Positions 35,114-47,889 of a DNA stretch of 64,000 nt are shown here, piece by piece. The DNA is taken from NCBI GenBank assembly GCA_022225965.2, contig JAKJXP020000008.1, positions 620,001 through 684,000 of the forward strand, in the 5' to 3' direction. The notes under the pieces were generated by a model. It ran no database searches. It saw only the letters and a list, made by a program, of their open reading frames with translations, and was not told the origin of the DNA. Source of the stretch: Diatrype stigma (taxonomy: Eukaryota; Ascomycota; Sordariomycetes; Xylariales; Diatrypaceae). Position 1 is the stretch's first letter, and every line of letters starts with the position of its first letter. The translations under genes were made by a program, and so were the position numbers.

Positions 35114-37848
35114 TTAGTCACCGAGAGGCATACCCTCGAGTTCATCGAGAAGCCGCCTCCAGTTGTCGGCAAGCATCTCCGAGTATTTGACACGCTCCTG
35201 GGCCCAGTCTTGGTTCCAGCGACTGACATGGTACTGTGTCTGCTGGAAGAAGATGAGCTCGTCGCGGATGCACTCTTTGACGAAAACTGAGCGGTTGTGC
35301 TGGTTGACTATGGATTCCTTGTCCTGATGCGAGTATTAGTACTTGCTTTCAACACAGTTCGGGAAGAAGGCATAAAGTATATGGGATGAAAGCTAACCTT
35401 GATGATGGACTCGACAACCTTCTCGATCTCTCCAGGCTTAACTAGCGGCTCAGGTTTTGCCCGCAGGTTGGCAAGCTTGGTCTCATTGGTTTGGATCCGT
35501 CGTTCGAGATACGGGATGTTATCCTTGTCCAGTCGCTCCCTCCGATCGAACATGTCTCTAATGCTGACTAAAGCATCACGTTGTCTCTTCAAGTCCTCGA
35601 GGACCCCAGCATCCCAGGCCTTGCTTTCGTCCTCCATCAAGCTTTGCGTTGTATGTAGGTGTTTACTCATAGCGATCAGGCCATCGTTGAGCAGGGGTAC
35701 ATCGTTAGTGTCGGTGGCGTAGGCATCTGTGCTCGTCTCTGTAAGAGATTGCAATGATATTGCCATGCGAGCATGATCAGCGGCAACACCTTCAGTGCGC
35801 TTGATCAAGCGGTCCATTATATTGCATGCACTTATGTATAGATCGGCCGAACGTTTGATGCCCAGCCTCGTACGATCGAAGAGCTCGTTTAGGGTCGGGG
35901 GGAGTGAATCTTCTAGGCCTGGTGGAAGCGGACGTCCGGTGAATTCATCGACAACAGAGATGGTAGCTTGTTTGCGCCACACAGAAAGCTCCTGGTCCTA
36001 ATTAGCCGTGGATGCAAGGTGAGTTGGCAATAGCACCAAAGACTTACTGTTGGGACAGTCAAGAACATTATGACGAGCTGCTCTTGACTAAACACGGGGT
36101 GTCGGACAACGCCATTTAGGAAGCGGGCCAGACCGCGCCTCCGCTTTTCAATGAATGCCCCATCGTTGGAGAGATGGTTTCCATTCACGGCTACGCGCTT
36201 AGGTGGGAGAAGAGGCAGCGCACGGAACGGATACCTTTTATGAAGGCAATCAAGCAACCAGACAAAATCGCTGTATCTCCGGATGACCTTGCTTCCACGA
36301 CGCGCGCTGGTGACCTCGTAGTTGTGATGTTGAAACATGAACATACCCTCCTTTTCCGGCATTAGGGAGACCACAATGCTCTCTTCGACAGCGTTTCCGG
36401 TTCGTCCAACACTAATGGTCCGGGAGTGGCCACCGGAGGGATTGGCTCCAGGCTCGCGTCCTCCAGCACCGGTAGTACCGCTGCCGAAGGGGCTGTTCGG
36501 CTGGTTGGAGGGGCCGTCACCGAACCCACCAGCACTGTTGTCTCGATTACCGTCAAAATATCCCCAGCCTCCACCTGGGTGGTTTGATGGGCCGCCGGAT
36601 GACTGGGGAGCTGAGCCTGCAGCTGAAGCCATTGTGGATGTCGTGAAGTTTGATGTAGTGCGCGAAGTGAAGTCGGGCGGTTGGTGATCCTCAACGTCAT
36701 ACCTATTTCCATTGGCTTCAGAGCTCACTGGACCGGTGCGACCGTTGGTTGCCGGAGGTGCATCTGCGTGATTATGGCCTTTGTGTACGTCGGGCGTGCT
36801 CCATGGGTCATGTTCGGGACTATCCATCGGGGGCTGTCTCGCGTGGGGCTTCGGTGTCGTTAAATGCTGCTGGGAGGAAGTGGACTTCGTAGGAGTCACG
36901 GGTCGCTGGGGAGGCTTGGCAGCAAGTTCCGAAGTGTCGGGGAATGCAAATGCAGGCTGTTTCGCGCTCTTGTTGGCGAAGGTCGACGATGATAATTGGG
37001 GCTGCGGCAGGTCTGGAGATTATTGGGTTGTATTATCAGTAAATGACGTTTCCCCACTGTCCTATTTGCTGGAGCTAACAGTTATCTCTTAAGTGGTAAC
37101 GTAATGCAACGCCATGCAATGCAATGCGATGCAATGTATTTACCGCTGTTGATATAGTTATACCATCGACAGTAAACAAATACAGAAAACGATGATCGTG
37201 AGAAGATCGAGTAAAAGGCGTCAAATGCAAACAACTCAACACTACTTCCTACATTCAAAAACATATAGTACGCACGCACGTGGGTATGCAAGAGGGTTCG
37301 AGATAGGTAGGTGGGTAGAGCTAGATATCAGGACTTAACTTACTTCGTCTGCGTTCGTCAACTCCATCCAGACTAACTGGTTCACCCTCTTGCGCCAGCC
37401 CAATGAGGGCGAGCAATACGTTAAACTCGTTGCGACCAATAGGAGCATCACTTCCCGCCGGCGCCAGTATTCCCATTATATGCGCCTGGTGATCTGCACT
37501 CAGCCGCGCAGCAGCGAGAGTCTTAGTGACCCCGGACGGGGTGACCTTGCCAGCCTCCTCATCCTCGGCAATCGCATTATCGAAAGCTTCAATGTAGCCA
37601 TCCGGGACGTCGGTGCCGGCAAGCAGGTTCCTGACCAAGTCGGTGCGCTGATGCTTTCGTGGTGTTGGGATGTCCCATGGCGAGCCGGATCGATCGCCGC
37701 CGAAGTCATCGTCGTTGAAGAGAGTGTCCGAGGTGGATCGGGTCATGGGACCATCGTCATCGTCGAAAAGCGAAGTCTGGGACCGGCCAACGGCGGAATC
37801 CCCAAGCGAAGGGGAGTCGTTGGGAGGCGAGGTGCCGAACAGAGACAT
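35114..37848 (-). CDS. mvp1: Sorting nexin Mvp1 (PX-BAR)
   Basis: Four exons on the minus strand: 37848-37344, 37012-36048, 35997-35398 and 35323-35114. All joins are in phase; 759 aa. The N-terminal 168 residues match the Mvp1/SNX8 leader, including a helical EH-like segment (LLAGTDVPDGYIEAFDNAI). A long Gly/Ser/Asn-rich linker follows. The PX domain is at about residues 378-490 with RRYSDF at 413-418 (phosphoinositide contact Arg) and LPLLPPK. Residues 491-759 form the BAR-like helical domain (LPPTLNELFDR and on). Mvp1 acts on endosomes in membrane tubulation and retromer-independent recycling of cargo in yeast. The first intron is 331 nt. Length agrees with filamentous-fungal Mvp1. Confidence 0.93.
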
Positions 37849-38835
37849 TATTGTTCTCTTTTTCCCGGCTTCTTGTAGTAGTTACCAATAGCTCGGATTC
37901 GATTATGTCGCAGCCTTCGTGGCTGAGCGGGCAGTGAATTAGGATTAAGTGTAGGATGTGACAGCGTTGGAATTCGCCTCGAGGTCGGTATCGCACGATC
38001 GTCCAGGGACAGCGGTTTCGTAGTTAGATCGTTCGTACTTTGGCGACGACGGTTTATTTGTACACTCAATTACAAGGAGGGACGAAGCAACGCACGTATG
38101 CCTGTCCTATGTAAGACAACTTAGGTAGAACTACAACGTGACGCTGAACATTACGAAGCACGCCGATGCAATTATCCCGATTCGAGGATGGAAATAGAAG
38201 GGAGGAAAGAGGAATGGCAGATATGTATGGCGAGAAATCTGGACTGGGGCGAATTGCGAATTGCGAATTGCGAATTCTACATGTAAAACCCTTGAAGAGA
38301 ACCTCGGGACCTTGAAGAGACAAGAACCTAGAAGCCTCCTTCCGTCACATCTGCCCGTCTGCTGCTCTCTGACTCGCCGCACTTGCCCACCCACACACCT
38401 TGCCCAGGTGCCCGCCTGCCCGCACTTGCTGACTTGAAACATGACGGAGCTGAGACCCACTTAGCGACAGCTATAGTCCACCAGCCCCCTGGGACTTACC
38501 GGTAAAGTTGCAACATCTTCAACACTATTTTATTCAGCTGCACTTACGAATAGGCAGTGGCATTATGCCCATTATGTATAGTATTAGTACTTCGTGGTAT
38601 ATGGTCGTGCGAGGCAATTGAGACCTTTATCATCATGTATACCTTTGAACCGTTGAACATAGATGTGGAGGACAAGAAACATCTGAGGCCTCCCTTTGGA
38701 TATAATAGCCCTCCAATATGCCACCCATACCCATGGCAACCAGCTGGGTCGTATAGTAAAGTACAGATGGTACGATCGTACAATGAATACTTCGCATAGG
38801 GACTTCGTGTAACTGAGGAGATAGATACGTCACGA
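37849..38835. other. Intergenic, mvp1 upstream to uL15m 3' side
   Basis: About 1 kb without a supported gene. A short GCGAATT tandem repeat lies at 38251-38275, listed separately. Confidence 0.5.
38251..38275. repeat. GCGAATT tandem repeat
   Basis: Three and a half copies of the 7-bp unit GCGAATT in a row, ending in GCGAATTC. Confidence 0.75.
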
Positions 38836-39817
38836 TCACAGCTTCTCCCAGAGCTTGGTCTCCTCCTGCTTGGCCTTCTTCTTCCCCCTCTTCTTGAGCT
38901 GCGCCTCGGGCACCTTGAAGTACAAACTGGGCGACTGGCCGCGCTTGAGCGTGTGGCTGAGGTAGCCGCGGTGCGCCGGGTCGCGGTAGTACTCGATGTC
39001 CCAACGCGCAGTGGGGTCGGGCAGCCGGTAGGTGAAGCCGCGCTTGCGCATGTCCTTCAGCACCGGCTTGACGTGCTCCGGGCCCGTCGGCAACGGCACT
39101 GTCGTGTTAACGCTCTTGCCCTCCACCAGCCGCTGGATCGCCGCTTTCGTGTAGTACCGCGTCATGATGCGACCCCCGGCCTGCTCCACCGCTGCGATCG
39201 CCGACGCCGACGCCCGCGACACCACGATGTTGATCGGCTGCTTCAGGGTCCCCTCCGCCCCGCCCCGCCCCAGCAGCTTGATCCCGTCCCGGATCGTCCC
39301 CACTAGGTTCGACTGGTGCAGCTCCTTCGGCGTAATCGGCTTCGTCGGGTCGATCCGGCCCGCGTCGATCCAGTCCTGCAGCTTGTCGACGTTGACCTCG
39401 GCCATCACCGCCGCCTGACTAGAAACGCCTCTACGTTAGCAAGAGACCTGTCGTTTCGGAAATAGCTATAAGCTTTGGCAAAGCATCAGATGCGTACAGG
39501 TTCTCGAATCCGAGCCGTCCCCTCTGGAAGATCAAGGGCGTCTGACCACCCTGAAACCACGGCTTGACTTTTCCATGCTGCTTCTGACCGTTGTGACCCC
39601 TTCCTGACGTCTTTCCCTGGCCTGAGGACGGACCACGACCGAGTCGGATTCGCCGCTGGTGTGCTCCCTTGTTGTCGGACAAGCTGGATAGGATGGATGC
39701 GTTTCGGGACTGGATCGAGCAGGCGGCAAGTAGGTTGACTAGAAGTTTGGGCTGTGACGACCCAATAGCAGCCCTGCAGCATCGAGCCGCTGATTGGGTC
39801 GGTATCCGTGGAGGCAT
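38836..39817 (-). CDS. mrpl10: Mitochondrial ribosomal protein uL15m
   Basis: Two exons on the minus strand, 39817-39498 and 39418-38836, with a 79-nt intron (GTACGC donor, TAG acceptor); 300 aa. The N-terminus is a basic mitochondrial targeting region. Then comes the L15 signature: RRIRLGRGPSSGQGKTSGRGHNGQ followed in the same block by GGQTPLIFQRGRLGF. The second exon continues with DWIDAGRIDPTKPITPKEL and the L15 fold, and ends in a KKRGKKK basic tail. The protein is a component of the large mitoribosomal subunit near the peptidyl-transferase region. The start was taken at the first ATG of the frame. The conserved-looking GRLGFENL sequence is completed by splicing, which supports the junction. 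Confidence 0.93.
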
Positions 39818-40294
39818 GATGTCGGGCTATTTATATGCGGTCATTGAGTGAAGCTCTGAATTGCGCAACGACGAAATCTTTGAAGACTCGAGTGGTAGAA
39901 TCGGGCTGCAGTGGTCCGTGCCACTCCCGCCCGCGATTAAGCTAACTACCTAGGTAGGTACATATGTAGGTAGTTACATACTTACTAAGTAGTTATCGGC
40001 CGATTTCCCCAAATACCTACCTAGTTAGATAGTGGGCTGCGGGTGGGGTGGGGGATAGTGCAGGTGGTTTTGAAGAGCCTCAGCCCTCAGGGGATTAGCC
40101 AGTCACTCCAGTGGACTTCTGCCCCTCAGCCAACCTCGAACGTGAAATCCGGAAACTATCATCTTCATACTTCATATGCGTGGTTATTCATATTATATAT
40201 TATATATACCTATACATCTAGTTCAACTCAAGCCACGAACTGCATTATTTACATGGACCTGCTCATAATTAACTTAGCACCGTGATGAGTGACC
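39818..40294. other. Intergenic, uL15m to halogenase
   Basis: About 480 bases with TACCTAGGTAGGTA-type tracts (39948-40025). No gene seen. This is roughly the border between the housekeeping part and the accessory part. Confidence 0.5.
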
Positions 40295-42399
40295 TCAATT
40301 ATACCTCTCAATAGCCTCTACACTGTTCCGCATTCCACATGTCGGACACCTTCTCGCCGTCCCCGTCAGGATCCTCCAATTCCTACAGCTATCGCACCTC
40401 ATAGCCAGGACATCCCTCCCGATCTTCCCATCGCAGAACTTGAGCTCATCATCGTAGTACCTCAGCAGCCCCGCCCAGCGACCTGAATATTTACCTGTCG
40501 CCAGGGCGGCGCGCAAGCTCCCCTCCGAGAGCGCCAGCACGGCGTCGACGACCTCCTCGGCCGGCGCCGTCGGCGGGCCGTCCATCATCTGGATTGCCTT
40601 GTCGGCAAAGGCAACGTACTCGGGCCGGTCCGCGCCCCACTCCCACGTGGTCACCAGCTCGGCGACGCGCTCGAGCGACGACGCGTAGTCTTTGATGTGC
40701 TGCCACTCGGCGTTGCCGGTGCCGCAGAGGTACTGCCACAGCGGCCCGAGGGGCCCCGTGCGCGGCGACCGCATCATGAGGTAGTTGAAGACGTTCATGC
40801 GGTGCAGGTGCGGGACGCGCGATATGCAGTAGTCGTTGTACCTCGCCAGGACGCGGTTCCGCGCCGCGGGGCTGTTCTCGGCGGCCGGCGATAGGTACGC
40901 CGCCGTCTGCTCGGCCAGGAACACCGACGTGCCCATGTTGCAGTTGATGCCCGGCGAGTACAGCGGGTTCGTGAAGCCCGCCGCGTCGCCGATGGCCGCC
41001 CAGCCCGGCCCGGCCACGACGGGCGAGCTGTACGTGAGCGTCTTCCGGACGAACCACGTGGTTGCCGGCCCGTAGAGGTCCGGGACCAGGCGGTGGCGGT
41101 CCATCAGCTGCTGCATGCGCGGGTAGCGCGAGGTGATCCAGTTAAACTTGCGCTCGGCCTCGCAGCTGCCGTACGAGGCCAGGTCGTCGGGGTACACCAC
41201 GTCGTTACGGAGCGCGTAACCGATGCTGGTGACCCAGCGGAAGCGGCAGTCGAACTTCCTGGCGAGCTCGTGCGACGATGGGTAGTCGTCCGCCGGCGTG
41301 CCGGCGGCGTCGAGATCGAGGAGGTGGTTGATCATCCTCGCGAGATTGGCTGTCGAACTTCCTTCCCAGGACGGGAGGCGGATCACCCAAGCCCAACTAC
41401 AAGACCAGGGGTATTGTGATTAGCAAGTTGTGCATCCTGCTGACTATTGCATCGCCGCTTATGTCCCATTGACTATGTCGGTGTTCCTACACGAGACTGA
41501 GTGAATGCTTACCCTTCAGCTAGGCAAATATGGTTGGTATGACAGGATTCATAGTGCCTCAAGGGGATATCCGTCTCGTCGCCATCCATCTCGAAATAGG
41601 CCCAAAACGAGTCCGTATTGAAATGCGGTAATCTCGTAGCCCTCGCTGCTTTCGATGCGAACCTACGAAACCGCCCTGTGGCGTCGACGACCAGTTTCGT
41701 ATCAATATGCTTGGTACCATCGTTGCCGCCTTGGTTCAACACGTCTACCCGGCCGGCAACCCTAGGCCCATTGTCTGTATCGGTCGGCAACTTCGTGGAG
41801 TCTATATTGACAGCATGACCATGGAATATATTGACGCCCAATCTCTGAGCGAAGAGCGTCAAAAGCAGCTCGCTTATCTTGCGCTCGACCTGCAAGGTGG
41901 CGACGAAGTCTCCTGCAGGACCATTCGCGCAGAAATCAGTATAGCCATCATTGTCTCCGTTGTGGGGGAGATAGTAGAAACAAAGGCCATCTTTGGGGCC
42001 AAACAACCTCCACGCCAATGCTGTGCTGATCCCGATGCTCTTAAGCCACAATCCGAAGGTCGTCAGAGTACTCTCTCCGATCTTGTAGCCCGGAGACGGT
42101 GATTTCTCTATAACTGTTATTGATACTGGATCTTCTGGCCTACCGTGGCCGGACTCCACAACGCGGAGCGACTTGAGGCGGGCGTGGATAGCATATATGA
42201 GCGAGTGAATGCCACCTCCCACGACCACCACATCTGAGGCTGTAGGAAGTTCGGCACCAGTTGCGTTGAGAGAGTTGAGGTATGCGGTTTCGACCGGTAT
42301 GGGATGTTCCTCGGTAGGCTCACACTTGGAAAGACCCCTGACCCAGGCGGACCAAGGCCAAGAAGCAGCTGACTGTCCCCTGGTTGAGATGGTTGTCAT
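40295..42399 (-). CDS. Flavin-dependent halogenase-like monooxygenase with C-terminal zinc ribbon
   Basis: Two exons, 42399-41513 and 41396-40295, with a 116-nt intron (GTAAGC donor, TAG acceptor); 662 aa. The FAD-binding Rossmann motif is VVVGGGIHS at residues 58-66. The splice join creates EGWAWVIRLP (W297, W299, I301), the WxWxI(P) signature of flavin-dependent halogenases, with Arg-Leu inserted before Pro. A second FAD motif, GDAAGFTNPLYSPGIN, follows, with Asp and the Pro-rich loop of the halogenase/monooxygenase class. The last 35 residues carry CxxC and CxxC 12 residues apart (Cys630, 633, 646, 649), a zinc-ribbon or rubredoxin-like knuckle. The enzyme probably needs reduced FAD and halide, but whether it halogenates cannot be told from sequence. 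The second exon is far more GC-rich than the first. Confidence 0.82.
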
Positions 42400-43780
42400 T
42401 TTGCTAGCTGACTATATGAAGAAGGGAACAGTCCATATATGAAGATACTGGCGGTCTATACTTCCAAAGACTTGCTACCTTTTATATATAACCTGATAGT
42501 ATCCGTTGACAAGGGTAACATGTTCCACTGGATCGTGCGCATCTAGCGTTACGGCTAAGTACGTAACTTGTAACGCGAGGCTTGAAGTTGGCACTTAGTG
42601 ACTACCAAATTCACGCGCTATTCCCGGTGCAAAACTGCAAAGAAACTGGTAATGTAAGTTACGGGAAATTACATGGTAGGCTACAGGTGAGTGCGAGCAG
42701 GTGGTTGCGTATATAGGTATGAGCAGGAATAGGTGTAAGCAGGGCTGACTAGTATGCTCATTCTTCAAGGCCATTTATACAAGGCTTGCAATTGCACGTC
42801 CAGTCATTTGCCCCTTCAACACAACGCAATTCATGTGCCACAAAGCAATTTGCGTGTGGCCGCTATCGTATGGCATACTACGTACAGAAGCATCGCATTA
42901 ATCTGTTACTTCCCGGTACGCGTAGGTGTTACTGAAAGCACCAGAGTATTAGACACCGTCAGAGAGTAAGGGGGCCGCTAGCTGACGCCGTCATACCTCG
43001 CCGCCCTACAAAGCACGCTATTGTTGTTACTGTTACCTAAGTATGTTCTATGGGCGCCAGGACGTCTGTGCCGAAGAACAGTACCCATGGGTGAGCATAA
43101 ATTAGCTGTATTGGCGGCGGTGAAACCAAATGTGAACGGTTGGCCAATAATAAACAAACGATGTAATTAGATGCGTCTTAACATTCTGTTCAGTTTCTAG
43201 TTGAAGGGCCGAATAGACAGCCAAAATTGTGCCATAACGCATGATTCGCGGAGCTTCGCCATGTAAATGTCAAATAAATCTATGCGAAGATTTGCTAAAG
43301 TGACTTCAATATAGGGGCTCTTCAGCAGGTAGCTAGGCCGCGCGCCAAAAAAGCTACCATTGGTTAGACCCATATATAGCACAGCCACGCCCGTGACACG
43401 ATGGCGCCGATGGCTTGCAATATATCTGCTCCGTACCTAAGGTATGTTTCGTGGTGGGCGTAAATCACTTATAGCCATTCTTAGGAAACCATATTTGCTA
43501 GGTGTTGATTCCCCAGCGGACCATGATTAAGCAAGCAAAAATAGGAATGGCAATCGTCTTTCTTCAATATTAGCACACCCCTTAATAGTTACGGCAACAC
43601 TAGGTATCACAGCTGTTCTCTCGAGGCAACAGTTTATACAGGATTTCATACTGGTAATTGATTATCTTGGCTTGAGCCCTTTTACCCCGTGTCATTCTGG
43701 GAACCTGAGATAGCCCTCATCCCTGGCTGTTTTGTCCGATAAGAAAAGGGGGTTTGATCTTAGCAAATAGACCCCATAGA
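42400..43780. other. Intergenic, halogenase upstream to copia element
   Basis: 1.4 kb without a supported gene. It contains the promoter side of the halogenase gene and becomes AT-rich toward the retrotransposon. Confidence 0.5.
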
Positions 43781-43785
43781 AGCAT
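43781..43785. repeat. Target-site duplication AGCAT, left copy
   Basis: AGCAT directly before the left LTR; the same five bases follow the right LTR at 50831-50835. Five bases is the usual duplication for copia integrase. Confidence 0.9.
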
Positions 43786-43939
43786 TGTTAAATATAGACG
43801 TAGGTTATGAGGTATATTATATTAGGTTACTTAGTATAATAGGAGTATATTTTATAGGCAAATAAGGGCATCCCATATATATAGCTATAGGTATGGGTCG
43901 TTCCTAGCCACCTGGATTTCCAGCTACCGTATTTTAATA
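43786..43939 (-). repeat. Copia 3' LTR (left end)
   Basis: 154 bp, same length as the right LTR and matching it along its full length apart from scattered C/T and G/A differences, for example ACCGTATTTTAATA against ACCGTATTCCAATA at the inner/outer end. Confidence 0.93.
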
Positions 43940-45364
43940 TTCCTATTTAAACCATACGTAATTATAATTCGAGGTTATCGTTAAGTTAGCTTGCTTTGCT
44001 AAAGTCTTAAAATTTAAGTTTAATATAGCTTTTAAAGCGGGGGTCGTTAAAGCCTTAATAGCTACTATTTTTTAGGCTAATCCATTTTCATACTTTACGT
44101 AATGAAAGTATTAAATATTTATTTTTTCCATTATTCGAATTGTCGGTATTATATCAGATTTCGGCTTTCGATATGTATCGTTTGTTGCGAAAGTATTCAA
44201 CGAAAAAGCGTTGTTTTCCGAATAATATATTTTTTTATCGTTTAGCTTTAGCAATATGTAACATCGGATTATAGTTTTAAATTAAAATTCGTTTTTTGCG
44301 AAAACCATTAATAATGGTTATAACGAAAATATGTCATTTTCGTATTTCTTATTAATCGTTAATTAGGGGTCCGTTAGGCGTATTAAATAATTTTATCTAG
44401 GTTTTTTTGCCGTATTTCGGAAATAATTCGGCGAAATTTTCGAAGGTATTACGAATGCTAGCGTTAGGTATATATTATTATTAATTAATTTTATTTTATT
44501 CGTTATAAAAGGAAATGGCTTTATAATAAACGTAAGGGCTTTTATCGTTAATTATTAAATTACGGAATTATTATAAAAAGGCTTTTAAGTTTGTTTTTAA
44601 TATATTAAGGTTTAATGGAAATATGTCGAATGCCGTAAATAATGCTATAAATATTATTATAATGTATATAAATTAATAGGAAAAAAAAAGGCCCGAAAAA
44701 AAAATAATTAATTAGGTATATATATATAAGTATTAGGGCTGCATTTTTTATTTTTATTTGGGTAAAAATATGTTTTATTCGATTGGATTAGTTTTATAAA
44801 CCCCTTGGAAAAAATGATAAACATATTAATAAAGACCCATAAAAAATAATATTATCATAAAGCTAATATAACGTATAATAAGGAATAAATAAAAAAGGAA
44901 ATATTAATAAGGTTATTAATATAAATATTAGGAATAAAAATGGTATTTTGGTAATAAAATGCCCTTATAGGACCCAGTTTTACTTTTTTTACTTATTTTA
45001 TAATAAGATATTTAGGGCTTTTTTAAAGATAACGAATTTATTTTTAAGCAAAGGCTTTATTAAACCATTAGCGATTTAATTAAAGATATAAATATACCGA
45101 AAATCGATTTTATTATTTGCTTACTTTTTACGGTTAAAATGGTATTATATTTCGATATGTTTGGTACAGGCGTAAAATTAAGGATTTTTTGTTAATATAA
45201 ATGCTTTTTAATTATTCCTATATATTACCGTAGCAATTATTTCGTTTTTAATGGCGTTAAATTCCTTTAATAGCTGCCGTAATTAAATCGTTTTTTTTAT
45301 CGCTTACGTTTAATTTATGTATTTAGCTTCGTAAAACGATAGGGCTACCGTTTGTTATTTTTTT

Positions 45365-45441
45365 AAAAACCAGTTAATAACGCCGTTGCCGATATTAAAA
45401 ATGTAATCAGCAATTAAGCGTCGAGATTATATATAATCGGC
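45365..45441 (-). pseudogene. Copia RNase H remnant
   Basis: On the minus strand the frame reads ADYI, a stop, then SRRLIADYIFNIGNGVIN. This matches the RNase H segment of copia polyproteins (usually DTRRSTSGY and GNGVISW). Only a decayed core is readable. Confidence 0.8.
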
Positions 45442-45792
45442 TTAATCGGAATTAATATATTTAATTAGGTTTTGTAACTTATTTTGATATATCAATTTAT
45501 AATCGAATATGTTTTTAAAATATCGTAATATACGTTTAACGGCAACAAGGTAAGCGGTAATGGGATTTTTTATATAACGATTAAAATAAGAAACGGTATA
45601 AGCGATATTCGGGCAAATGCTTATTATGGCATATATTAAGCAACCTATAGCTTTGGCATATTATTAAACGTTTGTTTTGGTAACTTCGAAATTATCGAAC
45701 GGTTCGTTAATTTTTAAGGTTACCATAAATATGGCATAAAATATTGCATTCCATTGTTTTAATTTCTTAATAATTTTTTTAAGATAAACTTT

Positions 45793-46293
45793 TTAACTAA
45801 GGTAAATCTTTTTATTAATACGATTGCGGGTAATATTTATGTTTAAATAATAATTGCAAAATCCAAGATTAAACATTTTAAACCTATTAAATAAGGCTTT
45901 TTTTAATTTAGTAATTTTATTTTTATTAAGACCAATAATTAAAAGATTATTTATATAAACTGCTATATAAAGGTGCCTTTTAAAAAACATCCTTATATTA
46001 AAGTTTAACGGATTAAATCCTAGTTTTTTAAGAAAGGTGGCTAATATTTAATATTATATTCGTAAAGTTTGCTTTAAACCGTAAAGCGCTTTATTTAGCT
46101 TATAAACCTTTGTTATGCCGTCGTTAAATTCCGGTAATTGTTTAATGTAAATTTCTTTAATAACAGGCCCGTATAAGAATGCCGTCTTAACGTTTATTTG
46201 TTTTAGTTTTAAATTCAGTGCTACGGCGAAAGCGAAAATCGCTTTATAATTTATAGGTTTAATTATTAAAGCAAAGATATTTATATAATCCAA
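45793..46293 (-). pseudogene. Copia reverse transcriptase remnant, active site YINN
   Basis: Two readable pieces. 46293-46054 reads DYINIFALIIKPINYKAIF and later LYGPVIKEIYIKQLPEF, NKALYGLKQTLR, the copia RT fingers/palm. 45990-45793 reads LYIAVYINNLLIIG and KALFNRFKMFNLG. The catalytic YVDD box is YINN: both Asp codons have become Asn, as G to A changes on this strand would do. The pieces are separated by a short degraded gap. Confidence 0.93.
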
Positions 46294-47825
46294 GCCTTTA
46301 ATTTATTCGAAGCTATGAATAACTTATCGTGCTTTGTATTGGGTAATTTCGCCATTAAGACCTTTTTTTAGTTTATAAACCCATTTGCTAAATAAAGCCT
46401 TTTATTTAATAAGCAATTCGTAAAGCGTTTAGGTTTTATTGTTTATTAACGACTAATATTCGTCGCTTATAGCTTTATATTATTTAAGCCATTATATGTT
46501 TCGTTTTATATGTTAATAATTACGAGGCTCGATTATTATAATTATTAGCATTATTCTTAAAACGGTTATGGCTAAATAAAACGCCGGAATGGCCTTTAAT
46601 TAAAAGCGATTAATTTAATTATATTTAACGCATAAACGAAGATTATAACCGTAAGGGATTTTTAATAATGGATTGTTTTTATAATATATGTTATTCTTTA
46701 TATATTTAACAGGTAAAGCTATAATATTAATTGGATTACGTAAGTTGTCGTTAAATTAAGCTAAAACGTTAAGGTTACGTGGAATTTCGCGAAACTGAAT
46801 TAAATTATTATCGACGTTTTATGGTTTTTCGCCGGGATTAATTTAAAAGGATAGGCTTATATCGGGCTATTTAGCGGCCCGGTTCCGGATAATTATAGGA
46901 TAAGTATCGAATAAGCTGTTGTTTTTTTCGATAATGGCCGGCGATAATTCGAAGCCTAATTGTTTGTTTTTTTGTTTATTGCTTTGGCGAATTGGTCTCG
47001 AGATTAATGTTATAATAGGTAAAATAATGGGTATGTTTTAAGGTTTAATTATGGATGAATTAAATATAATTGGTTTTTTTCTTTTATAGCTTTAATATTA
47101 CGAATAAACGAAATAATTTTCCTTAAATATTATATTATTAGCGTGTTTTATTTTATTAATATCTCGTCGAAGGATAATATAATTCGTTATTTTATCGTTG
47201 TTATATTTTAATATTTAATAGGCTATACCGGTAAATTTAAGGATATTCGCCTTTTTATTAAGCTTATATATGCCGGGTGCTTTTAAATAAACCAAGTAAT
47301 ATAAATTAGGCTTATTATTATATTAAGCTTCGTAAAAAGTGGTTTCGAAAATAAAGTATAGATTTTTATTCTTAAGGTAAAATATTGCCTTAACGATAAA
47401 TGGCTAATAATATTTTAATATTCCGTTTTTAATGGCTGTTTTTATGGTGGACCTAATATATTTTTTAAAATAACTTATAATGCTTTCGATAATTCCATTT
47501 TATTCGTATTGGTTAATAGCAAAATAACGAATAGCTATGCCCTTTATCGTATAATATTCGTAGAACTTATTGCTGCGATGTTATTTAAGTTTATTTATCG
47601 TTACGTAATAATAACGTCGTTTAGGTTTTTCTTAATGTGCCAGAAATTCTTTAAAGGCTTCGAATTATTTTTTTAATTATTTAATAGGAATTACCTAATT
47701 TATTTGCAAGTAATCGTATATTATAACTAATTATTCCGTAATGTTGCCGTAGCTAATAATATTTTTAGGCATGCCTGTTTCGTTAAGATATAAGGATTTT
47801 AGGTAATATATGCCCTTTTTTAGGT

Positions 47826-47889
47826 TGCCTTTATATGGTTTTTCCCGTTGCCGACCTTTAATGCAATTATTGCAAAAATAATGGTATCT
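47826..47889 (-). pseudogene. Copia integrase HHCC finger remnant
   Basis: Minus-strand frame RYHYFCNNCIKGRQREKPYKG. The CxxC followed by xKGRQ is the second half of the integrase zinc finger and its usual downstream residues. The position, upstream of RT in element orientation, is right for copia. Confidence 0.75.
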
